Assembly (NCBI GenBank): GCA_009823505.1
Contig: VZQC01007071.1
Location: 132,938-196,937, forward strand
From: Rhizomys pruinosus
Taxonomy: Eukaryota; Chordata; Mammalia; Rodentia; Spalacidae
Length of the DNA stretch: 64,000 bases
Direction: 5' to 3'
A program made the translations under genes and the position numbers. Of the stretch, positions 42,766-53,640 are shown one piece after another (position 1 is the first letter of the stretch; every line of letters begins with the position of its first letter). The notes below the pieces were generated by a model that made no database searches, was not told the DNA's origin, and saw nothing but the letters and a program-made list of their open reading frames with translations.

Positions 42766-42802
<37 letters not shown>

Positions 42803-42825
42803 ACCAAAATAAATAAAGAAATAAA

Positions 42826-42856
<31 letters not shown>

Positions 42857-43274
42857 AAATATATAAATACATAAATAGAAATTACAGGGGCTGGAAAATG
42901 GGCTCAATGGTTAGGAGCACTGACTGCACTTAAAGAAGACTCAGATTCATTCCCAGCACCCACATGACAGTTAATAAGTTGTCCCTAACTCTAGTCCTAG
43001 AGGATTCAATGCCCTCTTCTGATCTTCATGGGCATTTCCATGTGGGTACACTTACACACATGCAGGCAAAACACTCATATAGATAAAGGTAAATAAATAC
43101 AAAGAAAAAAATTAAAAAGAAATTATAAAAGTATTTCTATTTTGCCTTATTTTAGGTATCCTTTTTTAAGCTTAATTATTTTTTATTATGTGTATGAGTG
43201 TTATATCTACATATGTGTAAATGCACCTGTATCATACAGTGCCTGTGGAAGACAGAAGAGAGCATTGGGATCCC
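39398..43274. repeat. Block Y, copy 1 (error-rich)
   Basis: It begins at GTATGGGCCACATCTGG, directly after a B1 core, and aligns with 45398-49061 and 53641-57227. It contains degraded SINEs: B1(+) about 39605-39745, B2(-) about 39765-39955, B2(-) about 40200-40500 and 40520-40765, B1(-) about 41190-41325, B1(+) about 41510-41645, B2(+) about 41650-41880, B1(+) about 41985-42140, B2(-) about 42180-42360, B1(+) about 42600-42800 and B2(+) about 42889-43090. Confidence 0.85.
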
Positions 43275-43387
43275 TGGAACTGGAGCTACCGACAGTTGTT
43301 AGCTGCCATGTGGGTACGGGGATTCATACCCAGGTCTTCTGCCAAAACAGCCAGGGCTCTTAACTTCAGAGGCATGTCTCCAGCCCA
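43180..43387 (-). mobile_element. B2/B3-type SINE
   Basis: TATGTGTATGAGTGTTATATC to GGCATGTCTCCAGCCC. Confidence 0.8.
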
Positions 43388-43436
43388 GTATCCTGTTTTG
43401 AAAGGAGAAAATTATTACTATTATTATTATTATTTG

Positions 43437-43580
43437 GTCTTTTCGAGACGGAGTGTCCCTGTAGCCCCAGCAGGTCTGGAACTCACTCTGTAGACCAGGC
43501 TGGCCTTGAACTTACAAAGATCTGCCTGCCTCTGCCTCCCAAGTGCTAGGATTCAAGGCTTACGCCACCACGCCCGGCAT
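43437..43580 (-). mobile_element. B1 SINE with (TTA)n
   Basis: CTTTTCGAGACGGAGTGTCC to CCACCACGCCCGGC. Confidence 0.9.
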
Positions 43581-43639
43581 GAAAGGAGAAAATTATTAAG
43601 GAACTATTAAATGCAAACAAAACTTAAAAATAAATCTTT

Positions 43640-44445
43640 ATACCTTTCATATCTCCACAAAGTATTTGTGAAAAGGATGCAAAAAAAAAAAAAGAACAAA
43701 TGAATTTCAAAACTGTTCATGTGACAATCTGATATTACTTCTTTTGTTTTCTTGTCTTTTAAACTTCTTTTCATTTAAATCTGTAGATCAAGAGTAAAGC
43801 GTGCCTAAGTGCAGAGACTTGGCCAGGAGCAAGCCTGGCCTTTGAGAGTGCAGCCATGTTTTTTAGTTACACTTTGTCAAGAATGGATAGAACTTTGGCC
43901 AGGAATGATGGTCAGAGTGGTCACCAGGGAAACGGACCCCCTGCTCCAGCCAGCGCTCCCACATAACTGTGTGGAGTGCCTGTCCGGGGACCTTTTACAA
44001 CTTAACATTTTGTTTTCATGATGGCTGGGACCCACTCAAAGCGCAGTCTTTGAAAAGGAGCTGTCCCACTGCAACAGCATTCCACTGCTACGAATTCCTA
44101 AAACTTAGCTTTCTACCCAGGGGCTCTGGAATGTGGGAGATTTTTTTCTTGCCAGCTGAATTCCAGGAAGGCAGGCAGTTAGGTGAGTGATGAGAATTAA
44201 TGGATGACAATCGTCTTATCATGTTCTCTAAAGTCTTTCCTGGGACTCAGAACAGAATAAAACCCATGTGGCATTACCTCCAAGGGCTAAAAGGGGAGAA
44301 AGTCTGAGGAAAATCGTTAAAGACTAAACTAAGCAAGCCTGCACCAAGCAAGACAATCTCAGTAAAGCTGATCAAAATTACTGTGTGTAAGTCGATATAA
44401 TAAACTTTTGCCCAATATGAGGGGAAAATTGTTTATATATAGTTT
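43640..44445. other. Repeat-free unique segment inside block Z
   Basis: About 800 bp without SINEs, between a B1 and a B2. Its counterpart at 57590-58400 is almost identical, whereas the flanking SINE-rich DNA differs by many indels. A 70-codon frame (43809-44021) recurs unchanged in the second copy, but that follows from the block duplication and is not evidence of coding. Confidence 0.6.
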
Positions 44446-44457
44446 ATTCATTATTTT

Positions 44458-44664
44458 TATTTTATGTGTATGAGCGAGCATATTGCCTGCATGTTTGTAA
44501 GTGCACCCCTGTTGCACAATGCCCATGGAGGTTAGAAGAAGGTGTCAGATTCTCTGGAACTGACAGGTACAGTTCTTAGCTGCCCTGTGGGTGCTGGGAT
44601 TTGAACCCATGTCTTCTGTAAGAACAGCCAGTGCTCTTAACCACTGGGCCATCTCTCCAGTCCC
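44458..44664 (-). mobile_element. Older B2/B3-type SINE
   Basis: TATGTGTATGAGCGAGCATA to GGGCCATCTCTCCAGTCCC. Confidence 0.85.
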
Positions 44665-44677
44665 AGAAAAAAAATTG

Positions 44678-44818
44678 TTTTAAGACAGGGTCTCACTATG
44701 TAGCATTGGCTGGCCTGGAACTTCCTATATAGACCAGGCTGACCTCAAATTCACAGAGATCTATCTCCCTCTGCCTTCTGAGTGCTGGGATTAAAAGTTT
44801 GTACCACCACACCTAGCC
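44678..44818 (-). mobile_element. B1 SINE
   Basis: GTTTTAAGACAGGGTCTCAC to CCACCACACCTAGCC. Confidence 0.85.
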
Positions 44819-44820
44819 AT

Positions 44821-44883
44821 AACACTCATACACATCAAGAATAAAAAAAAATAATTTTTTTATTCTTGATGTGTATGAGTGTT
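44821..44883. repeat. Perfect 29-bp inverted repeat with 5-nt loop
   Basis: Left arm 44821-44849 (AACACTCATACACATCAAGA...) pairs base for base with right arm 44855-44883. The right arm is the 3' end of an antisense B2 and the left arm is a matching plus-strand B2 tail. A damaged version is at about 58756-58817. Confidence 0.9.
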
Positions 44884-45050
44884 TTGCCTGCATGTAAGTG
44901 TAGCACAAGCATGCAGTGCCTATGGAGGCCAGAACAAGACATTGGATCTCCTGGAACTGGTGTTATAGATGGTTGTTAACCACCATGTGGGTGCTGAGAA
45001 TAGCAAGAACAGCTGATCTTCTTAACCTCTGAGCCCTCTGGCCAGCCCCC
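44868..45050 (-). mobile_element. Older B2/B3-type SINE
   Basis: GATGTGTATGAGTGTTTTGCC to GAGCCCTCTGGCCAGCCCC, lacking part of the head. Confidence 0.8.
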
Positions 45051-45072
45051 ACTCTTAAATTTTTTTTTTTGT

Positions 45073-45214
45073 CTTTTTGAGACAGGGTCTTCCTGTAGCC
45101 CCAGCTGGCCTGGAACTCCCTCTGTAGACCAGGCTGGCTTTGAACTCACAGAGATCCACCTGCCTCTACCTCCCAAGGGCTAGGATTAAAGGTGTGCACC
45201 ACCATATCTGGCTC
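45073..45214 (-). mobile_element. B1 SINE
   Basis: TTTTTGAGACAGGGTCTTCC to CACCATATCTGGC. Confidence 0.9.
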
Positions 45215-45221
45215 TTTTAAT

Positions 45222-45226
45222 TATTT

Positions 45227-45270
<44 letters not shown>

Positions 45271-45274
45271 TTTT
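45222..45274. repeat. (TTTA)n microsatellite
   Basis: Run separating two minus-strand B1 copies. Confidence 0.9.
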
Positions 45275-45275
45275 T

Positions 45276-45420
45276 TGTCTTTTTGAGAAATGGTCTCCCT
45301 GTAGCCCCAGCTGGCATGGAACTCACTCTGTAGACCAGGCTGGCCTTGAACTCACAGAGATCTGCCTGCCTCTGCCTCCCGAGTGCTGGGATTAAAGGTA
45401 TGGGCCACATCTGGCTTGTA
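45276..45420 (-). mobile_element. Chimeric B1 at the Z-Y junction
   Basis: The left part matches the B1 at 59187-59325 (TTTGAGAAATGGTCTCCC). The right end matches the B1 at 39272-39416 (GTATGGGCCACATCTGGC). Confidence 0.8.
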
Positions 45421-45605
45421 ACATTCTTTATACTGAACTTCATAATACCTAAAACTTACTAGTCAGTAATTGTGTTAGATTTTCTTTCTTTAAAATATGT
45501 ACTTTAAATGAGGCTGAATATATTTTCATACATGTTTTTAGATTTTTATTTTATCGTGGTGGTGAGGACTGAACACATAGGATTTTTAAAATATTTTATT
45601 TATAA

Positions 45606-45747
45606 GGCTGGGCATGGTGGAGCATGCCCTTAATCCCAGCACTTGGGAGGCAGAGGCAGGTGGATTTCTCTGAGTTCAAGGCCAGCCTGGTCTACAGAAC
45701 AAGCTCCAGGCCAGCTGAGACTAAAGAGAGACTCTGTCTCAAAAATT
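45606..45747 (+). mobile_element. B1 SINE
   Basis: GGCTGGGCATGGTGGAGCATG start; clean version of the copy at about 39605. Confidence 0.9.
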
Positions 45748-45762
45748 TTTATTATTTTTATT

Positions 45763-45960
45763 ATTTAATGTGTATGAGTATGTGTGTATGTTAGTGCACC
45801 CATGCTGTACAAAGCCTCTGGAGGTCAGAAGAGGGCATCGGATGCCCTGGAACTGGAGTAACAGACAGTTGTTAGCTGACATGTGGATACTGGGAACCAA
45901 ACCCAGGTTCTCTGTAAGAACCGCCAGTGCTCTTCACCACAGAGCCATCTCTCCAGTCCC
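45763..45960 (-). mobile_element. B2/B3-type SINE
   Basis: AATGTGTATGAGTATGTGTG to GAGCCATCTCTCCAGTCCC. Confidence 0.85.
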
Positions 45961-46204
45961 TTAACACACAGGATTTTATGACTAAGACATAGGTCAACAT
46001 TCTCTTGAGGTATACATGGATTATTTAGTGGTAGACAACAGATCAATATGAAATTGCATGAATTGCTTATAGTTTTTTTTGTCTTACAATACTGAGGAGC
46101 ATTGGATCTTAAGATACGTACATCAAACCTGAAAAGTAGTATGAATTTTATGTTTTGTGTGTGTGTGTGTGTATGTGTGTGATTTTTTTTTTATTTTTTT
46201 TTAA

Positions 46205-46432
46205 ATTTATTTCTGTATGTGTATGAATGTATTGTCTGCATGCAAGTTTTTGCACCTGTGACGTGCAATGCCGCGGAGGTCAGAAGAGGGTGTCGGATTC
46301 CCCTGGAACTGGAGTTCTCCTGGAATTGAAGTTTCAGACGGTTCTCGGCCACCATGTGGGTGCTGGGGATCGAACTCGGGACCTCTGCAAGAGCGTTGGC
46401 GCTCTTAACCGCTAGGCCATCTCTCCGGCCCT
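46205..46432 (-). mobile_element. B2/B3-type SINE, internal-duplication subfamily
   Basis: Contains CTGGAGTTCTCCTGGAATTG; ends CATCTCTCCGGCCC. Confidence 0.9.
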
Positions 46433-46439
46433 TTTTTTA

Positions 46440-46647
46440 AATTTTATTTATGTGTATGAGTGTACTGTCTGCATTGTAGGTTTGTGCACCCATGTCGTGC
46501 AATGCCTCAGAGGTCAGAGAGGGCGTCGGATTCCCCTGGAACTGGAGTTAAGACGGTTCTTAGCCACCATGTGGGTGCTGGGGATGGAACCCTGGTCCTC
46601 TTCAAGAGCAGTCGTCACTCTTAACCACTAGGCCATCTCTCCGGCCT
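46440..46647 (-). mobile_element. B2/B3-type SINE
   Basis: Head-to-tail with the previous copy, without the internal duplication. Confidence 0.9.
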
Positions 46648-46680
46648 GAATATTATGTTTTCTTTAAGAACCTAAATCTA

Positions 46681-46803
46681 GCGGGGTATGGTGGCACATG
46701 CCTTTAATCCAAGGCCTGGGGAGGTAGAGGCAGGCAAATCTCTTTGAGTTCCAGGCCAGCTGGGGCTACAGGGAGACCCTATCTCAAAAAGAAAAAAAAA
46801 AAA
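46681..46803 (+). mobile_element. Internally deleted B1 SINE
   Basis: GCGGGGTATGGTGGCACATGC start; jumps from TTGAGTTCCAGG to the AGCTGGGGC part. Confidence 0.85.
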
Positions 46804-46982
46804 GAACTAAATCTTGGAGACTGACACTGCAAACTTTTGAATTTGTGTATCTTGAACTTTTACAGGTAATCATAAGGTAACATTGGGAATAATATGGACT
46901 TTGTTTCTAAAAATTAGACTGAGATGTTGCATAATAGCTATATCAATATCAACATAAAGTTGTATTTTAAACTTGTTTTGTT

Positions 46983-47122
46983 TTGTTTTGAAACAGGGCC
47001 TCCCTGTAACCTCAGCTTGCCTAGAACTCCCTATATAGACCAGGTTGGCCTCAGTCTCAGAGATTTGCCTACCTCTGCCTCCAGACTGCTGGGATTAAAG
47101 GCATGCTCCACCATGTCCAACA
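46983..47122 (-). mobile_element. B1 SINE
   Basis: TTTTGAAACAGGGCCTCCC to CCACCATGTCCAAC. Confidence 0.85.
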
Positions 47123-47159
47123 CAATTAAGCTTTTATTTTCTTATTTGTTTCTTTCTTT

Positions 47160-47280
47160 ACTTTTGAGATAGGATCTCACTATGTGGCCCTTGTTGGCCT
47201 GGAACATTCTGTAGATCAGGTTGCCCTTGAACTCACAGAGATCTACCTACCTCTGCCTCCCAAGTTCAGGGTTTAAAAGT
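47160..47280 (-). mobile_element. Old B1 SINE
   Basis: ACTTTTGAGATAGGATCTCAC, truncated after CAGGGTTTAAAAG. Confidence 0.7.
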
Positions 47281-47290
47281 TGTGTGCCTT

Positions 47291-47418
47291 AGCCAGGCAT
47301 GGTGGTGCACTCAGCACCCGGGAGCAGAGGCAGGCTGAGGTCAAGGCCATCCTGGTCTACAGAGAGAGCTCCAGGACATCTGGGACTAAAGGGAGACCCT
47401 GTCTCAAAAAGACCAAAA
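47291..47418 (+). mobile_element. B1 SINE
   Basis: GCCAGGCATGGTGGTGCAC start, GTCTCAAAAAGACC end, short internal deletion. Confidence 0.85.
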
Positions 47419-47420
47419 CA

Positions 47421-47640
47421 GGGGCTGGAGAGATGGCCTAGCAGTTAAGAGCACTGACTGCTCTTGCAGAGGACCCGGGTTCAATCCCCAGCATCCACAT
47501 GGCGGCTGAGAACTGTCTTTAACTCCAGTCGTTCCAGGGAACCCAAAACACCCTCTCTGACCTCCGTGGCGCATGACCACAACATGGGTGCCTGACGGGT
47601 TTCAATGCAGACAGTACAATTTCATAAACATAAGCAAAAT
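47421..47640 (+). mobile_element. B2/B3-type SINE
   Basis: Clean head (GGGGCTGGAGAGATGGCC); 3' half increasingly error-rich. Confidence 0.85.
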
Positions 47641-47734
47641 AAAAAAATACAAAAAGGACCCAAAACAAACAAACATGACAAACATAAATTAAATGCATGT
47701 GCCACCCATCCCAGCTTTAAGATATCATTTTAAT

Positions 47735-47905
47735 GGAGCCCAGGCTGGTGGCGCATGCCTTTAATCCTCGCACTGGCACGGGAGGGCAGAGGTGGGCAGA
47801 CTCTTGTGAGTTCAAGACCAGCAGACGCTGGTCTACAAGTGAGTTTCAGCCGACCAGCTGGGGTATAGGGAGACCTTGTCTCAAAAAGACAAAACAAAAC
47901 AGAAA
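47735..47905 (+). mobile_element. B1 SINE, error-rich
   Basis: CCCAGGCTGGTGGCGCATGC start, CTTGTCTCAAAAAGAC end. Confidence 0.75.
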
Positions 47906-48513
47906 CAAAAAAGATTAATTTTATGGTTGTTTGGGTTGTTGCTTTTTAAATGTGTCGGAAGGTACTCTTATGTCTGTGGAGGCAGAGGAATGGCATTAGG
48001 GTCCCCTGGAGCTGGAGTTATGGCTTGTAAGCCTGCGTAATGAGTGCTGGGAACTGAACTCAGTAGTTCTATAAGAACGCAATAATTGTTCCTGATCCTA
48101 GAGCATACCTCTTTCAGCCCATAAAAAAAAAAAAAAAAAAAATTTTTTAGTTTGAACAAGAACCAAAACAAAAAACATGAGGTAGATTTTCATTTATTCG
48201 TTGTTTATTGTGTTAATAAAAATTACACTTGGTGCTATGTTCCTTCATTTTTATTAAGAAGATTGTTTTTGTTTGTTTTTAAAAACCTTTAGAGGAGGAC
48301 CAAGTAGTAGTAAGCTATTATGTGATATAATTGCTTCAACCCTCCTAAAGAAATTACACAGGGCCCAGGGGGTGTTGCAGAGTGCCCTGTTAATTCCTCA
48401 GCACAATCGGGCGAGAGGCAGCAATGGACTTGTGAGTTCCAGAGGCCAGCCTGGTCTATACAAGTGAGTGTCCAAGGACAGAGCTGGGGTCAGAGAGACC
48501 CCGTCCTCAAAAG

Positions 48514-48554
<41 letters not shown>

Positions 48555-49061
48555 AAAAGAAAAAAAAGGAAAAAGGAACAACAAGAAAAATAACTAAATG
48601 CGGATTTCAATAAATAAATCCAAATAAATAACATAATAATAAATCTATAAATACATAAAAGAAATTACGCGAGCTGGAAAATGGTCGCTCCTGTGTGAGA
48701 TCACTGAACGTGCACTTAAGAAGACTCAGATTTCAATTCCCAACGCACCCAACTGACAAGTTAATAAGTTGTCCCTAATTAAGTCCGGGATTCAAGCCTC
48801 TTCTGATCTTCATGGGCAATTTGCCATGTGGGTACACTTACACACATTGCAGGCAAACACTCATATAGATACAAGGTTAAATCAATACAAAGAAAAAATT
48901 AAAAAGAAATTCATAAAGTATTCTATTTTGCCTTATTTTAGGTATCCTTTTAAGGCTTAATTATTTTTATTATGTGTAGAGGTGTGTTTATGCTCACATA
49001 TGTTGTAGTTCCACTGTGCATTCTGTGTCCTAGGGAAGCCAGAAGAAGGCATTGGGATCCC

Positions 49062-49062
49062 N
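49062..49062. other. Single-N join between block Y copy 2 and block X copy 2
   Basis: The left side ends mid-way through a minus-strand B2 matching 43274. The right side restarts at the sequence found at 34899. Confidence 0.85.
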
Positions 49063-52000
49063 CAAATATAACAATGGAAAACAAAACAAATCAATCCAAC
49101 ACAAAAAAAAACCAAATTTAACAGATAAGACATCTTGACGGGCTGTGGTTACATTCGAAAATAAAGCAGGGGAACCCTCTAGGCACAGACTGCAATATCA
49201 TGGACACTCTTAACTTCGGGGTTGGTAGAAAGCTATGTGGTCTACTAAATCAATCACACTTCAAATGTTCCATCTGGTAGTCACAAGGATGTTAGGTCAG
49301 ACAGAGGTGGAAAAGGGAGAAGCAAATAGGAGGGCCTAAAGATAGCCTAAGAAAATGTATTTGGCTCTGGATTATAACATTCCAATCTCTCCACAATCAC
49401 TGAATTTCTAATCAGATCATCAGCCTTGGGAGATGGCTTCAGTGAAAAGTCCAGCTACTTTCTAGGACCTTTCATTCACAGGGTTAAAATACCAGGCATG
49501 ATTTCCTTAGACCTGTATTATTAGACATTTAGAAGGTTTGTGATTGATTTTTTTTTTTTTTTTTGGTGTTTTTGAGACAGGGTTTCCCTGTAGCCCCAGC
49601 TGTCCTGGAACTCCACCCCCCCTCTGTAGCCACCAGGCTGCCCTCGAACTCACAAAATCCCCTCCTCTCCTCCCAATTGCTAGGATTAAGGCTGTGCCCC
49701 ACGCCCACTTTTTATTTGTTGGTCTTTTCAAGACGGGGTCCCCTGTAGCCCCACTGTCTTGGAAAAACTCCCTATGGTAATAAACCATGGCGGCTTTGAA
49801 CTCACAGAGACCACCTGCCTTCCTACCCACTACGGATAAGGTGTGCGGCTACACCACAAAAATGGTTGTTTTTTTTTTCTTTTAACTACTATAATGAGGC
49901 TAAGATGACTGTCCCCTCCTTATACTCATACCATCCTGTATGATTATCTTATTATGGTACAAATGTGTTCCAAAATGTGGAGTGGCTGAGTCAAAGGGTA
50001 TGATGGTTGGCACTGTCCATTTGATGGGACTTGGGAGGACCACGTTTCCTGCATGTCTGTAAGGCTTTTCCAGAGAGGTTTAACTAAGGAGGGAAGACCC
50101 TTTCTAATGTAGTGGCACCATCTCATGGGTGGATTAAGACTGAATAAAGGAGGAAAGGAGGAAGTCAGAGCACCAGCATCTTTCTCCGTTCGGACTCTGG
50201 GCGAGCAGCTGCTTCAAACTCCTGCACCACAGCTAGAGACTCGTTCAACTACCACACCTTCTCCACCATGATGGTCTGTACCCTCAAACCATGAGTTCAA
50301 CAACAAAATTTTATTCCTTTTGTCAGGTACTTTGACCAAAGCAAACAAGAAAAATAACTAATGCAAAGGGAGACCTGTATTTGGTGGGTTTCACTAAAAC
50401 TGTTTTCATACAAATTTTCATCTGAATGGAGTAACTTTTGAAAACCTATTCAGGTGGCTGGAGAGATGCTCAGCAATTAGCATCACTGGCTGCTCTTGTA
50501 GAGGACCCTGGTTTGATTTCCAGTCACCACACATTGGTAGCTAACAAACAGTTTCTTGGGATCCAACACGGTCTTCTGACCTTCCAGAGCATCACACTGC
50601 CTGGGTACATTTACATGCATGCAGACAATACACTCGTACAACCTAAAATAAAAATAGTGAATAAAATTAATTTTAAAGAAAAGCTATTCAGAGGGGCTAG
50701 AGAGAGGCTCAACATTTAAAGAGCATGGTTTGTTCTTAAGAAGACCTGGGGTTCATTCCCAGCACCCACATGGTGGCTGAAGAACATCTTTAACTCCTGT
50801 TCAGGGGAATCCAACACCTTCTTTCTGACCATCCGCCACATTGCACAACACGGATGCACATACCCTATGCAGGACAGTACACTCATGCTCATAAAAAAAG
50901 CTATTCAGATAATTTATATATAATAGGGATTGTGCTGGATAGCTCTAGTGGTCAACTTGACACACTTGGGTTGAGGAGCCTCAGCTTGGGGAATTGGCTC
51001 CATTGGATTGGCCTGTGGCCACATCTGTGGAGTATGTCTGCATTGTCAAGCAAATGGGAGGGCCCAGCCCACAATGAGTATGCCACCCTGGGCAGTTGTT
51101 GTGTACCATACAAGAGGGAGGGGCGGGCATGAACCAAGGGAGCAAGCCAGTGACAGCAATCCTCCATGGCCGTTGCTTCAGCTCCTGCCATCCAGGTTCG
51201 TGCCCTAGTGTCCTGCCTTGGGCCCTGAGTGATGAACTGTGTACCAGGAGATGTAAGCTGAATAAACCCTTTCCTCCCAATTGAGTGGTGTGTCAGATGT
51301 TTTGTCACAGCATGGAGACACACTAAGAACAGAAATTTTTTTGGTGACCAGAAGTGGGGTTTTGTTGTGACAGACCTGACCGTTGTGTTTTGGGGAAGAT
51401 TGTGGAGGCGTTTGGAACTGTTGGGCTGGGGGAAGCATCTTGAATGCCTACTAAAAGACTGTTGACTGTGGAGCTTGGAAGGAGCAGTTTGCTGAACGTT
51501 TGTAGAAATGGAGGCACTGGCTTTGTGAAGTTTCTCAATTTCAAGGGGAGCAGAGAATCATCAGGACTGTTTAATCTGTGGGGTTCTGGTCAAGTGGGGC
51601 TGTGAAGATATCAGTGATAAGTAAAGTAACAATAGACCAGAACCTGAAGGGAAATCTTTGTTGTACTGGGACAATTGATGCTGTTTAGCTGGGCTGAAAA
51701 ATCATGCTGTAAGTAAACAAGAGGAGCATCATCACTGTGGTGAACTCTTCGGGGGAATTGTTTCAGGTCAGCACACAGAAGCTGTGTCCAGAAGGGCCTG
51801 AGCCTCCATCTCAAGCCAGAAGCAGCACTGGTTAGTGTGTAAGAGTCTCCATATGTTCGTTGGTTCTGGTGTTGAAATTTGAGGGGGGTCACAAGAGCAG
51901 CCAAGGTTTGGCGCACTGTGAATAGGTCAGGAAATACCTTGGTGAGGTGCCCTCAGTTGCAAGGACGACCCAGGATTGCAGGGTTCCATGGAGAGAAGCT

Positions 52001-53640
52001 GAGGCTTTGCACAGGAGGTTAGAAGATCAGAAGAGACCAATGGTGAAGGTGCTGCCTCAGTTTCAGTGGCGACCCCAGCTTTTGCAGATGCCAGGACCAT
52101 GGGATGACCACCAAAGCAGCGGCAGGTGTGGAATGGAGTCGCCTGGGCCTGCGAGATGAGCTGTGTGTGCCATGGATGGCAGAGTCAGAGAGGAGGGAAG
52201 CTGGCCGAAACCCTTTGGAGCCCTAGAAGATCGTGATGAATCCCAGGTGTCCAGCCTGAGCTACTTTTGCTGGACTTAGTTTTGTTTTTTGAAGAGTGCC
52301 TGATTCTTCCCTTTGAAATAAGACAGTACTGTTTTGGATTTTAGAGGCAGCACACAGTTAAGAGATTTAAATAGACTGTGAATTTTTTAAGGTGTTTGAG
52401 ATTTTAAGGACTGTGGGTACTTTAAGGTTGTACTGTCTTACGTTTGTGATTAATGTTAACATCATTTTTGGGGATACGAACTGGAAAGGGGTGGTTTAAT
52501 AGTGATGTGTTTGTGTTGCAAGTTGACAAGGGTCAACGTGTCTGGATAGCTTTAGTGTTCAACTTGACACACTTGGGCTTGATGGGAGCCTCAATTGGGG
52601 AATTGGCTCCATGGATTGGCCCTGGGCAACATCTGTGAGTATTGTTCTGATTGTCGGCAATTTGGGAGGGCCCACCCACAAGAGTAGTGCCACCCGGGGC
52701 AGTACTATATGAAGTGCCACCCTGGGTGTACATATAAGAAGGCAGGCTGGAGGCCCGGCGTGGTGGCTGCATCCTTTAATCCTAGCCTTGAGAGGCAAGA
52801 AGGGCAGGCGGGATCTTTGTGGTTCCAAGGCCCGCCTGGTCTACAGAGGCGAGTTCCAGGGAAGCTGGTGGCTAGGGGAACCCTATCTCGAAAAGACAAA
52901 ACAAAACAAAAAAAGAAGAAGGCAGGCTGGGCATGACCAGGGTGAGCAAGCAGTGACAGCCTTCCCTCCATGGCCTGTGCTTCAGCTCCTGCCTGCCGGG
53001 TGTCCTGCCCTGAGTTCCTGCCTTGGGCTCCCTGAGTGATGAACTGTGACCCATGAGATGTAACGTGAATAAACCCGTTTCCTCCCCCAAGTTGGTGTTG
53101 TAGTCAGAGTGTTTTGTCACAGCAATGAAGACAACAAGAACAGGGATACATGAAAGGTCAGGATTTGTAGGACTATATAAAGATTCGAACCCACAGCAGA
53201 GAAATTCGTGGAAGCAGCAATCTTCCAAAGCAAGCAGGTAAACATGCATGAAAAAAAAACACCAGGAAGATTCACCGTGTGTAAGGGTCCTCCTCTTTAT
53301 ACTTCTGTTATTTATACTACTTTTCAGTTGAAGATTAACAGAAAAAGCTTTTGTATTCAGGTAATTGCAGGACACTGACTGAAGAATGCAAATCAATTGA
53401 AACTGGTGCATTGCAATGGCTGGGAAACAAAGTTTGCAAAGCCTTAGCACTTCTTGCTTTTTCTGTTTTTAGTTTTTTTTAACGTTTTTTTTTTTTTTTT
53501 TTTTTTGTTTTTTTTTATCTTTTTTTGATGAACAGGGTCTCCCTGCAGCCCGCTGTCCTAGAACTCTTCTATAGAACAGGCTGGCCTTGGAACTCCAGAG
53601 AATCTGCCTGCCTCTGCCTCCCAGAGTGCTGGGATTAAAG
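49063..53640. repeat. Block X, copy 2 (patchily error-rich)
   Basis: It matches 34899-39397 in order. Some stretches are identical (for example 49440-49610 against 35260-35430). Others carry an indel every few tens of bases, mainly inside SINEs and the LTRs. Confidence 0.85.
50931..53142 (+). mobile_element. Second copy of the MaLR-like element (block X copy 2)
   Basis: Same LTRs, same nested B1 (about 52752-52915) and the same GGGAT duplications (50926-50930 and 53143-53147). Sharing one target site shows this is the same insertion event copied with block X, not an independent integration. Confidence 0.8.

Larger units (their letters stand above)
43275..45397. repeat. Block Z, copy 1
   Basis: Repeated at 57228-59290. 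It ends inside a B1 core where the sequence switches to the start of block Y, instead of the B1 end seen in copy 2. Confidence 0.85.
45398..49061. repeat. Block Y, copy 2
   Basis: Cleaner than copy 1 up to about 47300, then increasingly full of indels toward the single N. This decay toward a join is typical of a low-coverage contig end. Confidence 0.85.

Noticed and set aside
43809..44021. Identical 70-residue frame found again at 57766-57978, apparently a conserved gene pair
   Set aside because: The identity comes from the block-Z duplication or overlap. There is no recognisable domain, splice context or codon bias.
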